A stretch of DNA of 9,797 nucleotides from the NCBI GenBank assembly GCA_018263655.1, contig JAANWY010000314.1, positions 1 through 9,797 of the forward strand, given 5' to 3'. Shown in pieces: positions 1 to 5,780 of this stretch. Made by a program: the position numbers and the translations under genes. The notes beneath the pieces are model-generated. The model was not told the DNA's origin. It did no database searches and saw only the letters and a list, made by a program, of their open reading frames with translations. The number at the start of each line of letters is the position of its first letter. Position 1 is the first letter of the stretch. Source of the stretch: Anaerolineales bacterium. GTDB taxonomy: Bacteria > Chloroflexota > Anaerolineae > Epilineales > JAANWY01.

Positions 1-45
1 TTTCGCCTCGGTCAGGAGACCTTCGCCCAACACGCCAGACAATTT
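1..45 (-). other. Open frame at window edge, possible tail of alanine racemase
   Basis: Beyond the dppC stop the minus strand stays open to the window edge and reads KLSGVLGEGLLTEAK, with no start codon or ribosome site of its own. It can be aligned without gaps to the part of alanine racemase that follows the DEVV motif (typically V-x-L-I-G-x-x-G-E-x-x-I-T-A). That is only about six matches in sixteen residues, which is weak. It could equally be an unrelated downstream gene or chance. Confidence 0.2.
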
Positions 46-60
46 AACAATGTCGAGTTA
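46..60 (+). repeat. 15-base inverted repeat, copy 1 (end of dppC)
   Basis: AACAATGTCGAGTTA is present here and, as its exact reverse complement, at 3970-3984. On the minus strand this copy supplies the TAA stop codon of dppC. Homology does not extend past the 15 bases on either side. Together the two copies bracket the dpp promoter and all three dpp genes. Confidence 0.6.
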
Positions 61-945
61 CTCACGCAGCCGCGGATCCAAAGCGTCGCGCAGCCCGTCG
101 CCCATCAGATTGAAGCCTAACACGGCCAGGAAGATGGCGATACCGGGGAACGTGGCCATGTAGGATGCGCTGAAGATGTACTGCCGGCCCTCGCCCAGCA
201 TGGCGCCCCACTCGGCCGTCGGCGGCTGAACGCCCAATCCCAAGAACCCGAGGCCGGCCGCGGTCAGGATCGCGGAGCCCAGACTCAGCGTCGCCTGGAC
301 GATGACGGGCGCCAGTGCGTTGATCAGGATGTGCCGGCGCAAGATCGTATGATCCTTGACACCAACCGCTCTGGCAGCCTCGACGTAGGTCTGTTCCCGA
401 ATCGTCAGGACAGAGCCACGAACGATGCGGATGAAGCGCGGCACAGCGCTGACGCCGACGGAAATGATCACGTTTCTCAGCCCCACGCCGAGCACGGCCA
501 CCAGTGACAGCGCCAACAAGATGCTGGGAAACGAGAGCAGAATGTCGGCAACCCGCTGTACGATCATATCGACCCAACCGCCGTAGTAGCCCGAAACAGC
601 GCCCAGCGGCATCCCGACGAGGAGGCCAATGCCAACTGCCAGCAAGCCGATCATGAGGGACAGCCGGCCGCCGTAGAGCAGTCGGGCTAGCACATCGCGC
701 CCCAGGTGATCCGTGCCCAAAGGGTGAGGCGCGTTGGGGTGGATGAGCACATCAACCAACTTCTGCTTATCGGGATCGTAGGAGGTCAGGAGAGGGGCCG
801 CGATGGCAGCCAGGACGAGCATCAGCAGGATGATGAGGCCTAGCATGGCGGGTCGCTGCTGGCGGAATCGGTGCCAGGCTTCACCCAAAAGACTCCGCGA
901 TTGGGCCCGAGGTGCGGATACAGAAATCGAGACGGCTTCAGTCAT
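58..945 (-). CDS. dppC: Peptide-type ABC transporter permease, DppC/OppC family
   Basis: Inner-membrane permease that pairs with DppB to form the channel of a cluster-C (dipeptide/oligopeptide/nickel) importer; 295 residues, a normal family length. An OppC-type N-terminus has one membrane helix near residues 30-55, then the conserved loop with PLGTDHLGRDVLARLLYG. The EAA loop that docks on the ATPase reads YVEAARAVGVKDHTILRRHIL. The ending DALDPRLRE is typical, so the gene looks complete. I chose the ATG at 945 because it overlaps the dppB stop by 8 bases (ATGACTGA), as expected for translational coupling; an in-frame TTG at 963 is less likely. No clear Shine-Dalgarno is visible. Substrate cannot be told from this subunit. 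Confidence 0.93.
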   Translation of the reverse strand: MTEAVSISVSAPRAQSRSLLGEAWHRFRQQRPAMLGLIILLMLVLAAIAAPLLTSYDPDKQKLVDVLIHPNAPHPLGTDHLGRDVLARLLYGGRLSLMIGLLAVGIGLLVGMPLGAVSGYYGGWVDMIVQRVADILLSFPSILLALSLVAVLGVGLRNVIISVGVSAVPRFIRIVRGSVLTIREQTYVEAARAVGVKDHTILRRHILINALAPVIVQATLSLGSAILTAAGLGFLGLGVQPPTAEWGAMLGEGRQYIFSASYMATFPGIAIFLAVLGFNLMGDGLRDALDPRLRE

Positions 946-1858
946 AGTGGATCCGTGGATCAATGTAGGCGTATGTAATGTCGATTAACAGGTTGACTGC
1001 AACGAATAAGAATGAGAATATGAGAACGATCCCCTGCACCATGGGGTAATCGCGGGCAAAGATGGAATCAACCAGAAGCCGGCCCATCCCCGGCCAACCG
1101 AAGACAGTCTCGGTCAACACGGCGCCTCCGAGCAAGGCACCAAACTGGAGACCTATCACCGTGATTACGGGGATCAGCGCATTTTTCAGGGCGTGGCGCA
1201 GGACGACAACCTGTTCACGCACCCCTTTCGCGCGCGCGGTGCGGACGTAGTCTTCGCCAAGCACTTCCAGCATGCTGGAGCGCGTCATCCGGGCCACTAA
1301 AGCAACGGAGAAGGCGGCCAGTGTGAGGGACGGCATGACGTAGCTGGTGGCCTTCGCAGAGCCGGCCGCCGGCAGCCAGTGAAGACGCACGGCGAACAGG
1401 ACAATGAGCATGAGGCCCAGCCAGTAAACGGGCATCGAAATGCCGAAGAGCGTCCCCACAGAAATGACGAAATCCAGCTTCGAGTTGCGGCGGTAAGCTG
1501 CGGCGACGCCGCCCACGACCCCTACAATGCCGGCCATCGTCATGCTGATCAACGCCAGCTTCATGGTGGCCGGCAGACGATCCAGGACCTCCCCGAGCAC
1601 TGGCTCTCTTGTGCGCGCCGATGTCCCCAGATCCCCCTGGATCATGCGCCCAAAGAACATCGCGTATTGCACAGGCAACGGTTGGTCCAGTCCCATCTTC
1701 ACGCGGATGCGCTGGACGTCCTCTTCAGCCGCTAACAGGCCGGCGATGACGCGGGCCGGGTCGCCAGGCGCCAACCGGACTAGCACGAAGACGATTACGG
1801 AGACACCAATCAGCGTGAGAACGGCAGCGAGGAGGCGCTGCGCGATATAGCGGCTCAT
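938..1858 (-). CDS. dppB: Peptide-type ABC transporter permease, DppB/OppB family
   Basis: Second channel subunit of the importer; 306 residues, full length. The N-terminus MSRYIAQRLLAAVLTLIGVS followed by VFVLVRLAPGDP is the classic DppB opening (first membrane helix, then the periplasmic segment). The motif GLDQPLPVQY and the segment QGDLGTSARTREPV are also family-typical. The EAA loop reads YVRTARAKGVREQVVVLRHALKNALIP near residues 215-245. The gene overlaps dppC by 8 bases. An AAGGAGG site lies 11 bases before the ATG, a rather long spacing. A 174-base gap containing a large inverted repeat separates it from dppA, so the permease may be expressed below the binding protein. Confidence 0.94.
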   Translation of the reverse strand: MSRYIAQRLLAAVLTLIGVSVIVFVLVRLAPGDPARVIAGLLAAEEDVQRIRVKMGLDQPLPVQYAMFFGRMIQGDLGTSARTREPVLGEVLDRLPATMKLALISMTMAGIVGVVGGVAAAYRRNSKLDFVISVGTLFGISMPVYWLGLMLIVLFAVRLHWLPAAGSAKATSYVMPSLTLAAFSVALVARMTRSSMLEVLGEDYVRTARAKGVREQVVVLRHALKNALIPVITVIGLQFGALLGGAVLTETVFGWPGMGRLLVDSIFARDYPMVQGIVLIFSFLFVAVNLLIDITYAYIDPRIHYD

Positions 1859-1880
1859 CGTGCTTTACGCCTCCTTCTGT

Positions 1881-2032
1881 GCAGAGGTGCAGGGGCGCAG
1901 AGGCGCGATGGGGGCAAGGAGGCAAGGGGAGCTTGGGAACGACCGAGAGTTTGCAAGCCAAAAGTCTCCTTGTCACCCTCTCTCCCCCTCTCATTGTCTC
2001 CCCTGCTCCCCCGCTCCTCTGCGCCCCTGCTC
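1881..2032. repeat. Purine/pyrimidine-rich imperfect inverted repeat between dppA and dppB
   Basis: The plus strand is G-rich in 1881-1938 and C-rich in 1964-2032. The best-matched arms are a perfect 15-base pair, GCAGGGGCGCAGAGG at 1889-1903 and its reverse complement at 2016-2030, with looser pairing inside. The right arm begins directly after the dppA stop and the left arm ends just before the dppB ribosome site. No T-run follows on the minus strand, so it is not a standard intrinsic terminator. It could stabilise the upstream mRNA end, cause partial termination, or be a dispersed repeat. A similar low-complexity element occurs at 8264-8372. Confidence 0.75.
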
Positions 2033-3691
2033 TTACTTGGCCGGTCGTGCATAGATGGCGGCGAACTTCTCAGTCGGGTGATAGTCCACGTTTGCGACAT
2101 CGGACCGGTAGACGATGGGGAAGCGTTGCACCCACAGGAAAATCCAGGGCGCCTCTTCCCAGATGATCTCGGAAGCCTGACAATACAGGTCCTCACGTAT
2201 GGCAGAATCCGTCTCTTTTCTGGCCGTATTGATAAGCTCATCCACCTCTGGATTGCTGTAAAACGATGTCTCGAGGCCGTTCGGCGGAGCCTGCGAGGAG
2301 TCAAACTGCAACATCTGTTGGAACGCGTCCAGGAAGTCGGGCGCCCATCCCAGGAGGTGGAGATCCAACTCGTTTTCCTCGGGCGGGATCAGGATGGCGC
2401 CGACGTAGGATGGCCAATCCATCGTTGACACTGACGCCTTCACACCGACCTCGCTAAGGAAGCCGGCAATGGCCTGGGCAGCCTGGAAATCTTGCACATA
2501 GCGGCCCGTCGGCGCAATAAAGCCGAGTTCGATGTTCTCAGCGCCGGCCTCGGCCAGCAGTTGCTTGGCCTTCTCCGGGTTGTACTCGTAGGGCGGTTGA
2601 GGGCAGTAGCCATACAAGCTGGGCGACATCGGCGCGTCCAGAACCTGTCCCGCGCCAAAGAGCACGCTGTCAATAATCGCCTGCTTGTCCACCGCGTAGT
2701 TCAGCGCCTGGCGGACGCGCACGTCGCTCAGCACCTCATCGGTGGTAAGATCGGAAGAGCACAACGTCAGAATGCTGGGCGCCAGCAGGACCTCGACGTC
2801 CGGGTTCTGTTTCAGCGCCGGCAGATCGCTGATGGGAGGCAGGATGATCAGATCCACCTGGCCGGCTAGCAGCAGGCTTTCGCGGGTGGCCGCCTCGGGC
2901 ACGATACGGAAGACGACTTCATCGTAGTAAGGCTGCTCGCCCCAGTAGTCCTCGTTGCGCGCGACCACGATGCGCTCGCCTTTAACCCGCTCCTTGAAGA
3001 TGTACGGACCCGTGCCAACGGGCTGGGTGATGGTTTCGTAGGAGTTGCCCTCTTGATCCACGGACGCCGGTGAAATGATGGTGGCATTGCTCGACCCCGC
3101 AAGGGCGGCGAGCAAGGGCGGAAACGTGTCGCTCAGGTGCAGCCTGAAAGTGTACTCGTCCACGACCTCGACATCCTCGATGACGTTGAAGGTGCCTCGG
3201 GCGGGACTCTTCAGGTCGGGGTCCAGTAGCCGGTCCAGGTTCCATTTGATGGCCTCTGCGTCCATGGCCGTTCCATCGTGGAAGGTCACGCCTTCACGGA
3301 GATGAAGGGTGTATTCAAGGCCATCGTCTGAGATATCCCAGTCGGCGACGAGTTGCGGTAGAATATCCCCCTCTTTGTCGGCGAAGAGCAGTGTCTCGAC
3401 CATGTATTCGGCCATGTTGCCCACCGTGGTGGTGGTGTTCTGGATCGGGTCCAGGGTGTCGGGATCGATGCCGACGGCGATGCGGAAGGCGGTGGGTTCT
3501 TTGGGTTCGGCCGGCGCCTCCTCTTCAGGAGCCGACACCGGCTCTTCGACTTCTGCCGGCTGTTCTGGCTGGGCGGCCGGCGCCGGCTGGCACGATACGC
3601 CGGCGACCAGAATGACGATCATCACGCCAACGAGTGCTAGCCAGGAACGGCGTCGCAAGAGCGTGATTGCGGGGAAGGGTTTGTTCTTCAT
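2033..3691 (-). CDS. dppA: Family 5 extracellular solute-binding lipoprotein (DppA/OppA-like)
   Basis: Binds the ligand outside the membrane and delivers it to DppBC; 552 residues, usual for SBP family 5. The signal peptide covers residues 1-33 (RRR, then a hydrophobic stretch), with the likely lipidated cysteine at Cys34. An Ala/Pro/Glu-rich tether runs over about 35-67. The mature domain shows family landmarks: DGLEYTLHLREGVTFHDGT near 123-141, QPVGTGPYIFKE near 223-234 and DVRVRQALNYAVDKQAII near 323-340. GAGGAGGA lies a few bases before the ATG, supporting this start. It is first in the operon behind a consensus promoter. Residues 310-315 (LCSSDL) are encoded by adapter-like DNA (see 2748-2773) and do not look like the hydrophobic strand usual there. 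Peptide, nickel or another ligand cannot be distinguished. Confidence 0.93.
   Translation of the reverse strand: MKNKPFPAITLLRRRSWLALVGVMIVILVAGVSCQPAPAAQPEQPAEVEEPVSAPEEEAPAEPKEPTAFRIAVGIDPDTLDPIQNTTTTVGNMAEYMVETLLFADKEGDILPQLVADWDISDDGLEYTLHLREGVTFHDGTAMDAEAIKWNLDRLLDPDLKSPARGTFNVIEDVEVVDEYTFRLHLSDTFPPLLAALAGSSNATIISPASVDQEGNSYETITQPVGTGPYIFKERVKGERIVVARNEDYWGEQPYYDEVVFRIVPEAATRESLLLAGQVDLIILPPISDLPALKQNPDVEVLLAPSILTLCSSDLTTDEVLSDVRVRQALNYAVDKQAIIDSVLFGAGQVLDAPMSPSLYGYCPQPPYEYNPEKAKQLLAEAGAENIELGFIAPTGRYVQDFQAAQAIAGFLSEVGVKASVSTMDWPSYVGAILIPPEENELDLHLLGWAPDFLDAFQQMLQFDSSQAPPNGLETSFYSNPEVDELINTARKETDSAIREDLYCQASEIIWEEAPWIFLWVQRFPIVYRSDVANVDYHPTEKFAAIYARPAK
2748..2773 (+). other. Illumina-adapter-like stretch inside dppA
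   Basis: Bases 2748-2763 read AGATCGGAAGAGCACA, identical to the first 16 bases of the common TruSeq read-1 adapter. The match continues to about 2773 with one inserted A and one mismatch (A-CGTC-A-GAA here against CGTC-T-GAA in the adapter). On the coding strand it gives the residues LCSSDL in dppA. The reading frame stays open on both sides. Either assembly or library contamination, or a striking coincidence. Confidence 0.6.
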
Positions 3692-3702
3692 GTCTCCTCC
3701 TC

Positions 3703-3724
3703 ATGTGTTTGTTATGTGTTTGTT
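3703..3724. repeat. Tandem 11-base repeat upstream of dppA
   Basis: ATGTGTTTGTT occurs twice head to tail (3703-3713 and 3714-3724), just upstream of the dppA ribosome site and next to the inverted-repeat-bounded leader segment. No function is apparent. Confidence 0.7.
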
Positions 3725-3728
3725 GATG

Positions 3729-3904
3729 TTGACTATTCACCGTGTGCTCGCAGTGGGTCCCTGGGCTTGTTCAGGACTGTCTTTGTCCGTCGTGCCAACA
3801 GCAGTGTGGGCGTTAGGCCTGAGCACGGCACTGTGCTCGGCCGGAGGTATAACAGCATTTTTAGTCGCCAGGCCAGCGTCCAGCAAGCGTAGGTGAATAG
3901 TCAA
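3729..3904. repeat. 176-bp segment closed by 13-bp perfect inverted repeats in the dppA leader
   Basis: TTGACTATTCACC (3729-3741) and its exact reverse complement GGTGAATAGTCAA (3892-3904) bound this segment. It lies entirely downstream of the predicted transcription start and upstream of the dppA ribosome site, so it would be transcribed as the 5' leader. It could be a MITE-like remnant, but I see no convincing target duplication. It could also be a structured RNA leader whose ends pair. No gene is recognisable inside. Confidence 0.65.
3816..3842 (-). other. Hairpin inside the dppA leader
   Basis: In RNA sense the sequence is GGCC-GAGCAC-AGTGCC-GTGCTC-A-GGCC: a ten-pair stem with one bulged A and a six-base loop. 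No U-run follows, so it is not an intrinsic terminator. It sits inside the segment closed by the 13-bp repeats and could act in mRNA stability or regulation. Confidence 0.55.
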
Positions 3905-3929
3905 GGTGAAAGATTTGTGGGATGCGGGC

Positions 3930-3958
3930 ATTATAGTGGAGGGGCCGGCGATTGTCAA
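3930..3958 (-). promoter_or_regulatory. Consensus sigma70-type promoter for the dpp genes
   Basis: Minus strand: TTGACA at 3958-3953, a 17-base spacer, and TATAAT at 3935-3930. Both hexamers and the spacing are exact consensus. Transcription should start near 3923, giving a leader of about 230 bases before dppA. The -35 hexamer overlaps the stop of the alanine racemase remnant and lies 11 bases inside the 15-base repeat at 3970-3984. Confidence 0.88.
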
Positions 3959-4209
3959 GTGTGCGACACTAACTCGACATTGTTCACCACCTCGTCACCC
4001 TCACCGACGTCGGGCACGTCGCTGACGTCGACCATGAACGGGTCCATGCAGACCCGGCCGACGATGGGAACCCACCGGCCTCCGATGAGCACCTGTCCCC
4101 GGTTGGACAGAGCGCGCGGGTAACCGTTGCTGTAGCCGAAAGGCACCAAGGCCACAGACGTATCGCGTTGCGTGGTGTAGGTCCGACCGTAGTTGATATT
4201 GGAAGAACC
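3955..4209 (-). pseudogene. alr: Alanine racemase C-terminal fragment
   Basis: The minus strand encodes about 75 residues closely resembling the alanine racemase C-terminal domain. NYGRTYTT (tyrosine codon at 4191-4189) matches the motif carrying the catalytic tyrosine. It is followed by VALVPFGYSNGYPRALSNRG, QVLIGGRWVPIVGRVCMD, and FMVDVSDVP ending in GDEVV. A whole enzyme is about 370 residues. The PLP-lysine barrel (roughly 260 residues) is missing upstream, where the liv terminator now lies. The ending is also lost: after GDEVV the frame runs into the 15-base repeat and stops after NNVELVSHT. There is no credible start or ribosome site, so this is a remnant. The surviving motifs are well kept, which suggests recent disruption. 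Confidence 0.87.
3970..3984 (-). repeat. 15-base inverted repeat, copy 2 (end of alr homology)
   Basis: Reverse complement of the 15-mer at 46-60 (TAACTCGACATTGTT on the plus strand). It begins at the very base after the last alanine-racemase-like codon (GTG for the second V of DEVV). It lies just outside the dpp promoter. Confidence 0.6.
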
Positions 4210-4226
4210 CCGGAATTCGGTCCACG

Positions 4227-4267
4227 AAAAAAGGCGCAAGCGACGCCATCCGGCATCACTTGCGCCT
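4227..4267 (-). terminator. Intrinsic terminator of the liv operon
   Basis: Minus-strand RNA forms AGGCGCAAG (4267-4259), an inner GATGCC-GGAT-GGCGTC part, then CTTGCGCCT (4240-4232): a 16-pair stem with a few G-U wobbles and a GGAU tetraloop. It runs straight into a T6 tract at 4232-4227. It starts 30 bases after the livF stop. The other orientation has no T-run after the stem, so it acts for this strand only. Confidence 0.92.
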
Positions 4268-4296
4268 CGACTCTGCTTACGCTTGCCCAGGCAATC

Positions 4297-5010
4297 TCAT
4301 CCGCCCAAGTAAGCTTTCTTCACACCAGGGTCATCCACCAGCTTCTCAGATGGCCCCTCGAGCACGATACTGCCGCTTTCCAACACATAGCCTCGCTGAG
4401 CAAATTGCAGTGCCAGACGAGCGTTTTGCTCCACGAGCAGAATCGTTGTCCCTTCTTCGTTGATTTCCTTGAGCGCCTCGAACAAGTTCAACATCAGCAG
4501 AGGTGCTAGCCCCATTGAGGGCTCATCCAAGAGCATCACTTTCCTCCCGCTCATGAGAGCCCGGCCAACCGCCAACATCTGTTGTTCCCCACCGCTCAAG
4601 GTTGCAGCCTTCTGCTCCTGCCTTTCCGCTAGTCGCGGGAAAAGCGAGAACACCAGTTCAAGATCCCGCTCAATCTGTTTGCCATCGCTGCGTGCGAAGG
4701 TGGCTAACTGCAAGTTCTCCATGACCGTTAGGTTACCGAAGAGGCGTCTACCTTCAGGGACATGGGAGATGCCCAACTCACTGACCACCTTGTCGGCAGG
4801 GTACTTGAGCAGGTCTTTCCCCATGTAGGTTATTTTGGTGTCTTCTTCGACCGGGACCAGCCGGGAAATCGCCCGCAGGGTAGTGCTCTTGCCGGCGCCA
4901 TTAGCACCGATAATGCACACGATTTCTCCTTCGTCGATGTGGAAGCTAATGCTGTGGAGGGCCTTAATCCTCTGATAGGAAACCTGCAAGTTTTCCACCG
5001 ATAACAGCAT
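4297..5010 (-). CDS. livF: Branched-chain-amino-acid-type ABC transporter ATPase LivF
   Basis: One of two cytoplasmic ATPases powering the HAAT importer; 237 residues, the usual LivF length. Walker A is GANGAGKST (35-43), the family segment HVPEGRRLF is at 83-91, the ABC signature LSGGEQQ at 138-144 and Walker B VMLLDEP at 158-164. The H-loop position reads VEQN rather than having a histidine, which is normal for LivF. The C-terminus AYLGG is typical. Start ATG shares its A with the livG stop (TGATG), and GAGGAGG lies 10 bases before it, so translation is probably coupled. It is the last gene of the operon, followed by a strong terminator. Confidence 0.96.
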   Translation of the reverse strand: MLLSVENLQVSYQRIKALHSISFHIDEGEIVCIIGANGAGKSTTLRAISRLVPVEEDTKITYMGKDLLKYPADKVVSELGISHVPEGRRLFGNLTVMENLQLATFARSDGKQIERDLELVFSLFPRLAERQEQKAATLSGGEQQMLAVGRALMSGRKVMLLDEPSMGLAPLLMLNLFEALKEINEEGTTILLVEQNARLALQFAQRGYVLESGSIVLEGPSEKLVDDPGVKKAYLGG

Positions 5011-5780
5011 CAGGTCACTACCTCCTCACCCAGATAGGCCTCGATAACCCTAGGGTTGTTTTGGGTTTCTTCCGGTGTGCCCTCGGCGATGACCTCCCCA
5101 AAAACCAGGGTCTGGATGGTATTACAGAGGTCCATAACGACCTTCATCCTGTGCTCGATGAGGAAGATGGCCAGCCCTAGCTCGCCGTGGACGCGACGGA
5201 TGATGTCCATCATTCGAGTTAGCTCTTCTGGATTCATGCCGGCGGTCGGCTCATCCAGAAACAAGACTTTGGGCTCCGTGGCCAGGGCCCTGGCCATCTC
5301 CACCCTTCTCAGGGCGCCGTATGGCAGGTTGGTCACAATCTGATCCGCGAGAGGGCGGACTTCCACGAGCTCCAGAAGGCTGTTTGCTTTCTCTTCAATC
5401 TCGGCTTCTTCCCGGTGGCGCTTGGGCGTGCCGAAGAAGGCGCCGATCAGTCCGTAGCTGATCTTCGAGTAGTGGGCCATCTTTACATGCTCGAGTACGG
5501 TCATATGCCGCCACAATCGCAGGTTCTGGAAGGTCCGGCCCAGGCCCGAGGAGGCGATCTCGTAGGGGCGCAGGCCTACGATTGAGCTGTCTTCCAACCA
5601 GATTTCTCCCTCGGTAGGTGTGTAAATGCCGGTGATGAGGTTGAAGATCGTGGTCTTGCCGGCCCCGTTCGGTCCGATCAACCCTCGGATCTGGCCCGGT
5701 TCGACCCGTAGATTGTAATTGTGGACAGCCCGCAACCCACCAAAGTAGTGAGTCACATTTTCAACGCGCAGCAGCGACAT
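5010..5780 (-). CDS. livG: Branched-chain-amino-acid-type ABC transporter ATPase LivG
   Basis: Partner ATPase of LivF; 256 residues, full length. Walker A is GPNGAGKTT (36-44) and the Q-loop is GRTFQNLRL around Gln85. The signature region is LPYGALRRVEMARALA (152-167), the LivG version of LSGGQ, followed by Walker B VLFLDEPTAGMNP (172-184). The H-loop histidine is in LIEHRMKVVM (His210). The C-terminal EAYLGEE is typical. The start overlaps the end of livM by 20 bases and the stop overlaps the livF start by one, so the three genes are read as one unit. Confidence 0.96.
   Translation of the reverse strand: MSLLRVENVTHYFGGLRAVHNYNLRVEPGQIRGLIGPNGAGKTTIFNLITGIYTPTEGEIWLEDSSIVGLRPYEIASSGLGRTFQNLRLWRHMTVLEHVKMAHYSKISYGLIGAFFGTPKRHREEAEIEEKANSLLELVEVRPLADQIVTNLPYGALRRVEMARALATEPKVLFLDEPTAGMNPEELTRMMDIIRRVHGELGLAIFLIEHRMKVVMDLCNTIQTLVFGEVIAEGTPEETQNNPRVIEAYLGEEVVT

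Noticed and set aside
946..963. Upstream TTG start for dppC
   Set aside because: It adds six residues and lies deeper inside dppB with no better ribosome site; the ATG at 945 with an 8-base overlap is the more usual arrangement.
3309..3896. Plus-strand open frame of 195 codons opposite dppA and its leader
   Set aside because: Its first part mirrors the dppA coding strand and its end runs through the inverted-repeat segment; no family resemblance and no ribosome site.
3737..3958. Minus-strand open frame of 73 codons inside the dppA leader
   Set aside because: It would begin at the promoter itself, before the predicted transcript start, and no known protein is recognisable in it.
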